Positions 35,601 through 42,351 of a DNA stretch of 64,000 nt are shown one piece after another. A program made the translations under genes and the position numbers. Below the pieces are notes generated by a model. It was not told the origin of the DNA, did not search any database, and saw only the letters and a program-made list of their open reading frames with translations. Where the stretch lies: positions 1-64,000 of the forward strand of contig NZ_JACAQA010000028.1 in assembly GCF_013385425.1 (NCBI RefSeq), read 5' to 3'. Origin of the DNA: Pseudomonas gingeri. GTDB taxonomy: Bacteria > Pseudomonadota > Gammaproteobacteria > Pseudomonadales > Pseudomonadaceae. Each line of letters opens with the position of its first letter. The stretch's first letter is position 1.

Positions 35601-36581
35601 CTAGATGACGAAGATCGATGAACCAGTGGTCTTGCGTGACTCCAGGTCACGATGGGCCTGTACGGCATCCTGCAAAGCATAGTGCTGGTTGATCTCTATC
35701 TTGATTCGACCGCTGCCAACGTGGTCGAACAGCTCGCCAGCCAGAGCGGCTTTTTCCGCCGGGTCGGCGATGTAGTCTGCCAGCGCCGGGCGGGTCAGGA
35801 ACAGCGAGCCCTTCATCGCCAGCAGTACCGGATCGAAGGCCGGGATCGGACCGGATGCCGTGCCGACGCAAACCATCAGGCCGCGACGCTTGAGCGAATC
35901 CAGGGAGCCCATGAACGTGTTCTTGCCGACACTGTCGAACACCACGTTGACCCCGACGCCGCCGGTCAATTCACGAACGCGCGGGGCGACGTCTTCATGG
36001 CTGTAGTTGATGACATGATCGCAACCATGGGCCCGGGCGACTTCCGCCTTGGCCTCGGTGGACACGGTGCCGATCACGGTCAGGCCAAGCAGCTTGGCCC
36101 ACTGTGAAACGATCAGGCCCACACCACCGGCGGCGGCATGCAGCAAAATACTGTCGCCGGCCTTGAAGTCGTAGATACGACGCATCAGGTACGACGCCGT
36201 CAGGCCGCGCATGGTCATGGCCGCAGCCGTCTCGAAACTGATGGTTTCCGGTAGCTTGATCAGCGGCGCAGCCGAGATCAGTCGTTCGGTGCTGTAGGCC
36301 CCCAGGGTGTTGAGAAAACCGGTGTAGGTAACGCGATCCCCCACCTGCACATGGGTGACACCCTCACCGACGGCCTGCACGACACCCGAAGCTTCAACCC
36401 CTATACCGTTGGGCATCGGGATCGGGTAGGTGCCGTTGCGAAAGTAGGTGTCGGCATAGTTCAGACCGACCGCCACATGACGAAGACGAACCTGGCCTGG
36501 ACCAGGTTCGCCCACTTCGACGTCCTCATAACGAAGGACTTCGGGACCTCCGGTTTCGTGGAAGCGTATGGCTTTGGCCAT
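35601..36581 (-). CDS. zinc-free quinone oxidoreductase-like (MDR) enzyme
   Basis: A 326-residue medium-chain dehydrogenase/reductase of the QOR type. LLHAAAGGVGLIVSQWAK (about 145-162) is the NADP-binding glycine motif. No clusters of zinc Cys are present. It starts MAKAIRFHETGGPEVL, typical of NADPH:quinone oxidoreductases. It is first in the seven-gene leftward operon, so the promoter lies upstream of 36581. May reduce an unsaturated carbonyl intermediate. Confidence 0.85.
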   Translation of the reverse strand: MAKAIRFHETGGPEVLRYEDVEVGEPGPGQVRLRHVAVGLNYADTYFRNGTYPIPMPNGIGVEASGVVQAVGEGVTHVQVGDRVTYTGFLNTLGAYSTERLISAAPLIKLPETISFETAAAMTMRGLTASYLMRRIYDFKAGDSILLHAAAGGVGLIVSQWAKLLGLTVIGTVSTEAKAEVARAHGCDHVINYSHEDVAPRVRELTGGVGVNVVFDSVGKNTFMGSLDSLKRRGLMVCVGTASGPIPAFDPVLLAMKGSLFLTRPALADYIADPAEKAALAGELFDHVGSGRIKIEINQHYALQDAVQAHRDLESRKTTGSSIFVI

Positions 36582-36909
36582 GTTTTCTTATTCTCCAGTC
36601 TGCAATATTGGCGTGCTGCGTCGATTTACGCTGATTGGACTGTAGGACTCCGGCATGCGCACCGCTTCTCATCAGACGACAATGGCTTTTCATTTGATGA
36701 CAATTTTAGCGGGCAGGTATGCGCTATTCGCAGGGCAGCGTGTGAAGGGAGGGGCTTGGCGTATCACGGCGCGAATTGCGCTCCAGGTCCTGGCGCTCAT
36801 CGCGAAGCACTGCCTCACCATCGAGTGTCGGCGACCGGATGGGGCTCGAGCCCTACCTCGACGGTGACGTACAGGAAGGTTGTGCAGCAAGGACCTTGGC
36901 ACGTCGCCA
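36582..36909. other. upstream region of the dioxygenase operon
   Basis: No supported gene. The segment next to 36581 probably holds the operon promoter. Several short frames have poor context. The left operon and the right accessory zone meet here. Confidence 0.4.
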
Positions 36910-37045
36910 CTAATACCAACCCCACACCAAGGGAGGGTCATTGCGGAACGCCTGAGCAGTAGCCAGTACAGCGGGGTCGAAATTCTCCCACAGACCGGTC
37001 AAGGCATCGCGAAATGTGCACACCTTCCTCGGCAAAAACCGAACA
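36910..37045 (-). pseudogene. Sir2-family deacylase fragment, frameshifted
   Basis: On the minus strand the region reads ...FAEEGV, loses frame at a small indel, then TFRDALTGLWENFDPAVL and ATAQAFRNDPPLVWGWY before a TAG stop. This matches the N-terminal region after the GAGISAESGVPTFRD motif of Sir2-type NAD-dependent deacylases. The rest of the gene is missing on both sides. It marks a decayed accessory gene at the edge of the accessory zone. Confidence 0.55.
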
Positions 37046-37265
37046 GATGATCAGGAAGGCTCCCACGCTGGTTGTGGAAGCAGATTTGTAGTCCTCTTCC
37101 CCGTTCTATAGCTACACCAACGACCTGAAAAAGCTTGTAGCAGTTGGGGTTTTGACAGCTCCCGGCGGCCTTATTCATTGTGTTGGGGCATACCGCTGAC
37201 GTTGTCAGCAACATGCCCATGTAGCTTGGATCCGGGAAGCTACGATGCGCCATTGCGCATTGATC

Positions 37266-37318
37266 CTCCCCCCAGGTCGCAACGCTTCTCCGAGTTCTGT
37301 TTCTTAAATCTGGGGGAG
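37266..37318 (+). promoter_or_regulatory. hairpin that would mask a ribosome binding site
   Basis: CTCCCCCCAG (37266-37275) can pair with CTGGGGGAG (37310-37318). The second arm contains the Shine-Dalgarno box of the ORF at 37324. Smaller hairpins lie just upstream (GCTGACGTTGTCAGC; GTAGCTT/AAGCTAC; ATGCGC/GCGCAT, about 37194-37260). This gives a leader with the ribosome site closed by default. Confidence 0.45.
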
Positions 37319-37323
37319 CAGCT

Positions 37324-37506
37324 ATGCCCAACATCTGCTGCAACGGGTTTCCACAACGCCTTCCTTACTCCGCCAGCGCAGAAGCTGACAAACGTGCCCT
37401 GACCCAAACGGTGTATCCCCCGACAGGAGTGGCCTTTGAGGTCCGCTCCCTGCCCTCCATCCATGATCAGGCAGGGCCATTTTCCGTTTTCCATCCATCA
37501 CCCTGA
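37324..37506 (+). CDS. 60-residue ORF under a masked ribosome site
   Basis: MPNICCNGFPQRLPYS... ends FHPSP. It has a strong GGGGGAG box six bases before the ATG. Sequence is soluble, with two adjacent Cys at residues 5-6, and resembles no family I recognise. It is 116 bases ahead of the ParDE genes. Coding potential is moderate; a leader peptide or small regulatory protein is possible. Confidence 0.35.
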   Translation: MPNICCNGFPQRLPYSASAEADKRALTQTVYPPTGVAFEVRSLPSIHDQAGPFSVFHPSP

Positions 37507-37621
37507 CAAATCCTGCAAGAGGCCCTCCAGCATGAATTCCAGACTCAAACTAGGCATGAGCCAATGCGATGGCATAATATGCCAACATCCGCAGCAGCGT
37601 TATTTGTTCCTGGAGCACAAC

Positions 37622-37912
37622 ATGGCTACGCGAAATGTCGTTCTCACTGATCACATGGACCAGGTCATCAACGACCTGGTTGTCTCCGGCCGATACCAGA
37701 ACGCCAGCGAAGTCATGCGCGAAGGGCTTCGTCTGCTGGAGCAGCGTGAAGCTGAAGAACTGGCCAAGCTCGATGCTTTGCGTCATGCCACTTCAGCAGG
37801 ACTGATGGACCTGGAGCGGGGTCGTTTCATCGAGATTGGCGGTGACCAGTTGGGAGAGCTTCTGGCTGACATCGGCGAACGAGCTGCCCTCACCCCTACC
37901 AAGAACCGTTGA
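37622..37912 (+). CDS. parD: ParD-family antitoxin
   Basis: A 96-residue antitoxin of the CC2985/ParD type: an N-terminal ribbon-helix-helix (RNVVLTDHMDQVINDLVVSG and YQNASEVMREGLRLLEQRE) then an acidic/helical toxin-binding tail. The ATG at 37622 is chosen because the RHH domain starts there. It overlaps or abuts the toxin gene, so coupled translation is likely. It would bind DNA at its own promoter and neutralise the ParE toxin. Confidence 0.85.
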   Translation: MATRNVVLTDHMDQVINDLVVSGRYQNASEVMREGLRLLEQREAEELAKLDALRHATSAGLMDLERGRFIEIGGDQLGELLADIGERAALTPTKNR

Positions 37913-37914
37913 GC

Positions 37915-38283
37915 ATGGGGAAGTACCGTCTCTCTCATACGGCCCTCAGTGATATCGAGGATGTTCTAAGGTACTCCCACATACAGTTTGGCTCACCTGC
38001 CAGGGTCAGGTACCAAGCGCTTATACGCGCAGCAATCGAAGACCTTGCGGAAACGCCAAACAGGGTGGGTAGCAACCCTAGAGATGAACTTTCAGTGGGA
38101 CTGAGAAGCTTTCATCTGACCTATGTACGCAACCAAGCTGCAACGGCCACTGGCACCGTACAGAGGCCGCGGCATATCGTTTTCTATAGATTGGCGGATG
38201 ACCAGATCATTGAGATCGTTCGGATACTGCATGACGCAATGGAAGTCAGGCAGCACCTTACGCTGGAATTGAAGGGTAGTTAG
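37915..38283 (+). CDS. parE: ParE-family toxin
   Basis: A 122-residue RelE/ParE-fold toxin starting MGKYRLSHTALSDIEDVLRY, with the FRPRHIVFYRL-like block (PRHIVFYRLADDQIIEIVRILH). ParE toxins poison DNA gyrase. The ATG at 37915 lies two bases after the ParD stop codon; a TTG at 37909 is an alternative. The insertion of about 20 residues in the middle (TYVRNQAATATGTVQRPRH) makes it longer than usual. Confidence 0.8.
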   Translation: MGKYRLSHTALSDIEDVLRYSHIQFGSPARVRYQALIRAAIEDLAETPNRVGSNPRDELSVGLRSFHLTYVRNQAATATGTVQRPRHIVFYRLADDQIIEIVRILHDAMEVRQHLTLELKGS

Positions 38284-38515
38284 CGGCGCATAGCCATGAA
38301 ATACCAGCTCAGATCCCCCTATTCACCTTACAGGCCTGCGCGGGAAAGGCTTCCCCGCCGGAGCAAGTGTCCCTGCACGTTCCTGCGCATGTACCTGGAG
38401 GTTCAATCCCTTCTGCGCCTGCTACACACCAGAAGATAGGTCAGAGCCGCGATACAGCCATCCCCGTCGAAGCCTTCACCAACACCGATTGAAAACTGAC
38501 CCACCCTACCAGGCA

Positions 38516-38686
38516 TCAGGCTCTGTTCTTGGAGAAAGCCTTCAGGACCTCCTCACGCGAGGGTAGGCTTCTCTCACCATCCGCGAGGGTAGTTTTGAAG
38601 CCTTCCAGACGCAGACTGGCCGCGTAGTTCGATTGGCGAGTCTTGGCCGCATAGGCCTTCTTGGCTTCAAGACTGATAGTGCCCAT
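38516..38686 (-). CDS. orphan YhfG/FicA-like antitoxin
   Basis: A 56-residue protein: MGTISLEAKKAYAAKTRQSN, then YAASLRLEGFKTTLADGERS and LPSREEVLKAFSKN. This fits YhfG (DUF2559), the small antitoxin that normally lies directly before a Fic AMPylase gene. A GAGG box precedes the ATG. No fic gene follows on the minus strand; the ParE gene ends 230 bases away. It is therefore an orphan antitoxin, left after loss of fic, or a free anti-Fic factor. Confidence 0.6.
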   Translation of the reverse strand: MGTISLEAKKAYAAKTRQSNYAASLRLEGFKTTLADGERSLPSREEVLKAFSKNRA

Positions 38687-38852
38687 ACGATGGACCTCAA
38701 TTGCGTTGTTCGAGCAATTAAATGTCGATCATACTGCGCAGAACCCAAGTGAGATGTGTTCGGGCAAGCAAGGTTTGATCGACCTGACAACTAGATGATC
38801 AAGCCAACCGTGTGCCAGACGTTGGCACACGGCTCTGCCCGGGCCCTTACGA

Positions 38853-38888
38853 AAAAGAGATCAAGCTGCCAAGTGCTTGATCTCTTTT
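38853..38888 (-). terminator. terminator of the DUF3077-like gene
   Basis: A 14-bp perfect stem (AAAAGAGATCAAGC with its complement) and loop of eight bases, followed on the minus strand by T residues, starting 12 bases after the stop codon at 38901. A good intrinsic terminator. Confidence 0.75.
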
Positions 38889-38900
38889 AGCGCAACGACC

Positions 38901-39344
38901 TCAATCAATCGGGCGGTTATCCAACGCGGACAATAGCTGACGGGATGGGGATGCCCCCTCAAGCAGCGCATCCACCACTGCCCGCGCCACTTCCACCGAA
39001 TGCAGCATGCCCCAGAACAACGCCCGCTCGACGGGGTTGGTATGCAGGCTGATTTCGTCGCCATTGAGCTCCGCCGTTTCGAGCAGATTCGAAACGTAGG
39101 TCAGGGCGTCCTGGGCGCTTACCCCGGGTTGGATGGCGAATAGTGTGGGTTTGTATGGGGCTTCGGGCGTGACGGGCTTGGAGCACGTAAACGCGAGGGT
39201 ATCGAGCAAACGGGGAGTGTCTGCCGGGGCTAGTTCGGGTTCAATCGAAGGGACATCAGATACTTTACGCAGATACACGGCCCTGTCGGCAGTGCTGAGG
39301 GATTTGCGAACTGGAGGTGGATCGGGGGTTATCTTCTTGGTCAT
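38901..39344 (-). CDS. DUF6124/DUF3077-like small protein, copy 3
   Basis: A 147-residue protein starting MTKKITPDPPPVRKS, distantly related to copies 1 and 2 (T-P-x-P-P start, then the helical part ALTYVSNLLETAE and GMLHSVEVARAVVDALLEG, equal to YSILQSAAATAYE and GVVHLIELAQLKMDSVL). GGAGA lies before the ATG. It has its own leader RNA (39397-39563) and terminator (38853-38888). It therefore has the same gene-plus-leader layout although the protein has diverged. Function unknown. Confidence 0.75.
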   Translation of the reverse strand: MTKKITPDPPPVRKSLSTADRAVYLRKVSDVPSIEPELAPADTPRLLDTLAFTCSKPVTPEAPYKPTLFAIQPGVSAQDALTYVSNLLETAELNGDEISLHTNPVERALFWGMLHSVEVARAVVDALLEGASPSRQLLSALDNRPID

Positions 39345-39396
39345 GGAGAGTCTCCTACTTAGGCAAGGGATTCATCCACTCCTGCTGCGACACAAG

Positions 39397-39563
39397 GGTG
39401 GCGAACTGCACGCAGGTTCGCAGACCGGTAAGTAGGAACCGGCAGGGCTAAGCCTCCTGCGCACAGCTCGCCATAACGCGAACACCAAAAAGCCGCTTTA
39501 CGCGGCGCTGTGCGCCTACTTACGACCGGGCTGCGAAACCCGCATCGCTGAATTTGCAGCGAC
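39397..39563 (-). ncRNA. structured leader RNA, copy 3
   Basis: Minus strand. First hairpin GTCGCTG/CAGCGAT (39544-39563): both arms differ from copy 1 (A-T became G-C), so pairing is kept. Then GGCGC-ACA-GCGCC, which overlaps a terminator-like GCCGC-GTAAA-GCGGC-TTTTT (about 39490-39515). The outer stem (39456-39472 with 39397-39416) and the inner hairpin follow. The three copies are diverged in sequence but keep the pairing. It precedes the DUF3077-like gene by 50 bases. Confidence 0.7.
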
Positions 39564-39569
39564 AGTCGA

Positions 39570-39598
39570 ACAGTAGTCATCACAGCAGGCGCACGCAA
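39570..39598 (-). promoter_or_regulatory. predicted promoter of leader RNA copy 3
   Basis: On the minus strand: TTGCGT (39593-39598), 17-base spacer, TACTGT (39570-39575). The first hairpin starts six bases later. The spacer begins with GCGCCTGC, as in copy 2. Confidence 0.5.
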
Positions 39599-39722
39599 TA
39601 TTCTCCCATGCCTGAAAGGTGTGGGAAATATTAGATTTTTTTGCGGGCAATTTCGCGCACCGATTGAGCGCTGCTGAGCTACGCCTGGAGCGACAAGGGA
39701 AAATAAATGGAAAATAAATCGG

Positions 39723-39944
39723 TCACCTTTTCGGTCCTAGGCATCGATCTGAGCAGCGCCACCCAGGCTCTTTCAAGGGATCAGCGCTCATTGTCTGGGT
39801 CAAAAACATGGACAGTGTTTCGATCGGAGAGAATCGCCGCTGGTGATGCTTAGGTATCGACGACTCGATACCACGCAGTAGCTCTGGATCGGTGAGCAGC
39901 TTGAAGAAAGCATGAGCATTGCTGTTCGTGACGTGCTGGCGCAT
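39723..39944 (-). pseudogene. IS4-family transposase N-terminal fragment
   Basis: MRQHVTNSNAHAFFKLLTDP, then ELLRGIESSIPKHHQRRFSP and IETLSMFLTQTMSAD: the typical start of IS4-family transposases. The frame ends within about 70 residues without the DDE domain, so it is a truncated fragment. It lies beside the AT-rich operon and suggests past insertion activity in this zone. Confidence 0.6.
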
Positions 39945-40218
39945 ACGTTGCTGTTGATGCCGGACGATTTGGCGTCTACGATTCACTCGGGCTGTGTCCT
40001 TGCTTAATCGGTGTGTGTTCGCAACTATCGCTGTAGACCAAGGCCAGCCTTTTTTCATTTTTTTGCGACCATATCAGCCAGTTAGCCGTTAAGTAAGCGC
40101 CATTCAAATACGTCCCCTTTTCGTTCAGGCGTTCATCGAAGCTGAAGTCGTTGATATCAGGCGTCGCGTGCTGTTCGCCAAGCGACTTGATCATGCAGTA
40201 CCGGCGGAAGGCAAACAA

Positions 40219-40607
40219 ACAAGCCTCCGGGCGGTGTGAGACAAGTCAAGCGCACGCCTTCATACCCCATGCCGTCAGCGACATACTGTTCGACCGCAGG
40301 TCGAGTCCGAGGGGAGAAGCCTCCCTCCAGGCCACAGTACTGAAGCGGTTACGAAGGCCTCAAGCCTAAAGCTCGAAAAACACAAAAAACATTTTTATCG
40401 TTTATAAAGTAAGCAAAACAATGATCCCACCTTCAATGCTGAGTTTTCCCACACAACACTGTAACATTAAGGATTGCGCCCACCCCTTCGGTTTGACAAA
40501 CTAGCCAAGTTCAAAGAGGTGACAAAAAAGCTAAAATATCTCTAGCTCCAGTCTCGACGGATAAGGCCCTCGATATGTTGCCCCTCGCCGCATTTAAACA
40601 AAAAACA
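40219..40607. other. AT-rich intergenic region at end of the defence-like operon
   Basis: No gene seen. The sequence is AT-rich from about 40380, in contrast with the GC-rich left flank, and marks the left end of the acquired operon. An 80-residue frame further left (39976-40218) could be a truncated gene but is not supported. Confidence 0.4.
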
Positions 40608-41285
40608 TTAAACATACATTCGATGAGCCTGAAACATAGAGGAGTCACCTGAGCTTAATGGGGCCGAACGGCAATCTACTCGAGCTTTAGCATCGCTAAA
40701 CAGAACATGTTTATTCGCCCACTTCAAAAAGCACTGAAATGAAGAGTGAGGTAGGTGATCCGCAAACAATGATAACACGGCTGCTGGAAATCCCATATGA
40801 ACAGTAGGAATCCGAACTCTCACCATATCCTTCCAAGGCTGAATTGGTGCTTTTCTAAATTTAACCTGTTTCAATTCAGCGGAGGTAAAGTCAGTTGACC
40901 CGAACTGCGCATGAAAGATAGGATGAGCTTGGCCCGCGCCATACTCATAATCATAGTGCAAACCCAAGGTTGGATTAGCCTCTTTCTCTGCAGAATTGAA
41001 ATACATAACCTGAACAACCGACTGTCTCAAAACCAGAGAGTCGACCTCATAAATTTCTTTAGATTTTAACAAAATATCTAGCTTTTTAGTCTGTTTCGTA
41101 GAACCAGAATTGCAAGGCCACTCTTTTAGATAATATGTACCAGCAACCGAAACTTGGCTAGTTCCATCATTTATCGGCGTTACTGAAACTTCGGACGAAT
41201 GCACTGTCGCCCCAGCAGCTCGCGCCTGATTAACAAATTCCTGCACAAGAATTCGATACTGATCCCTCAGCTTATGAATATTCAT
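40608..41285 (-). CDS. unrecognised protein, last gene of the AT-rich operon
   Basis: A 225-residue soluble protein starting MNIHKLRDQYRILVQEF. It has a central region LGLHYDYEYGAGQAHPIFHA and a later block IPTVHMGFPAAVLSLFADHL that reminds me of DUF2290-like proteins, but this is weak. GGTAAGGGA lies before the ATG at 41285; the earlier frame start at 41336 overlaps the previous gene. Ten bases separate it from the receiver-like gene. It could be the effector of the system; no nuclease or membrane motif is visible. Codon use is AT-rich, as in its neighbours. Confidence 0.65.
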   Translation of the reverse strand: MNIHKLRDQYRILVQEFVNQARAAGATVHSSEVSVTPINDGTSQVSVAGTYYLKEWPCNSGSTKQTKKLDILLKSKEIYEVDSLVLRQSVVQVMYFNSAEKEANPTLGLHYDYEYGAGQAHPIFHAQFGSTDFTSAELKQVKFRKAPIQPWKDMVRVRIPTVHMGFPAAVLSLFADHLPHSSFQCFLKWANKHVLFSDAKARVDCRSAPLSSGDSSMFQAHRMYV

Positions 41286-41295
41286 TTCCCTTACC

Positions 41296-42351
41296 TTATA
41301 AACCAAGCCATGGAGCCAGCTCTTCATACGAAGCACGTGTAATTCGAGCTAAATCCGCACCTGGTGGGAACCAACTGATATCACCTACAGAGTGTTCAAA
41401 GCACACTGGCTGCTTAGTAACCATACAATAAAAACCGGCGTCTGACTCTTGATCCACACTGCACTTGCAAGTTTTTGCATTCAAACCTTGCTTTTGAACA
41501 AACTCAAAACCGTCATCACAATTTTGCTCGGCCAGCATGACATCCAGCTCTTCACGCCAAAATAAAACCTCACGAGAGTCCGAAAAAACACCTGTATACT
41601 TTGCTCTATTCCAAACTGAAGAAATCTCAGAGGACAAAAAATCGTCAAGAGCAATATTTAGATAGCTTGACGCTGCGACTGCATTAACAAAAACACCAGG
41701 ATAGCGCATTAAAGAATCATACACCCAAGTGCCATATATTGCAGTCTGATGAGTTAGCCTATTGTTTTTTGGTGAAGCTAACACCTCGGCACCTATCCGC
41801 TGATCACCTGACAAGAACAGACCAATCCTATCAGAGACCTCTCTTTTCCCTATAAGGTGAGCCACCAACTCCGCAGCACTAGTTGGTCGCTCCTCAATAG
41901 GGACACTTGATAGTGATTTAAGACTCTCTCTAAGCCCCAGAAAACCGGTTGCCAAGATATCAATCTTGTGAGCTATGGCTTCGTAATTAATAGACCCTAG
42001 CAAGATTCTCCCATCACCCGCTTGATCAAGGCTTGCACCCTCAGCACCATCTAGAGCAGAGCTATAATATGCTGTAGGAATACCATTATCATGAGCAACC
42101 CTGGATATTATTGCGTCAGTAAGCCCCTGGAACTTTAACGTCTTAGAAAGATCCATATCAGAAACAATCAGAACAATATCACCATACTTGACTATTTCTT
42201 GTGCTATGCGATCACTAAAAGGTTGATCTGTGGGCTCGTTATCCGCCTCAAACAAGTGAAAACTATATGCCTGCGACTCAGGCAAATATTTAGATATAGC
42301 ATCAGCATTTGATTGAGTATCTTCGAACAACAACACGACAGGCTTCTTCAT
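41296..42351 (-). CDS. receiver-like protein with Cys-rich C-terminus
   Basis: A 351-residue protein. The N-terminus (about 1-125) is a response-regulator-like receiver: an acidic pair (LLFEDTQSN, residues 10-11), a phospho-acceptor candidate Asp65 in VLIVSDMDLS, and YYSSAL as the Ser/Thr switch. The remaining 220 residues carry no known output domain. The end has a cluster of Cys (KTCKCSVDQE...YCMV...PVCFEHS) that may bind a metal. Its start overlaps the kinase stop codon by one base (TAATG). It is probably the partner of the upstream kinase-like protein. Confidence 0.75.
   Translation of the reverse strand: MKKPVVLLFEDTQSNADAISKYLPESQAYSFHLFEADNEPTDQPFSDRIAQEIVKYGDIVLIVSDMDLSKTLKFQGLTDAIISRVAHDNGIPTAYYSSALDGAEGASLDQAGDGRILLGSINYEAIAHKIDILATGFLGLRESLKSLSSVPIEERPTSAAELVAHLIGKREVSDRIGLFLSGDQRIGAEVLASPKNNRLTHQTAIYGTWVYDSLMRYPGVFVNAVAASSYLNIALDDFLSSEISSVWNRAKYTGVFSDSREVLFWREELDVMLAEQNCDDGFEFVQKQGLNAKTCKCSVDQESDAGFYCMVTKQPVCFEHSVGDISWFPPGADLARITRASYEELAPWLGL

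Noticed and set aside
38283..38515. Trace of IS21-like end (AAAACTGACCCACC near 38491-38506)
   Set aside because: Too short to call; no matching end or transposase nearby.
39976..40218. Minus-strand frame of 80 residues (MIKSLGEQHATPDINDFSF...)
   Set aside because: No ribosome binding site, no recognised family and position beside an IS fragment; could be a truncated gene but not supported.
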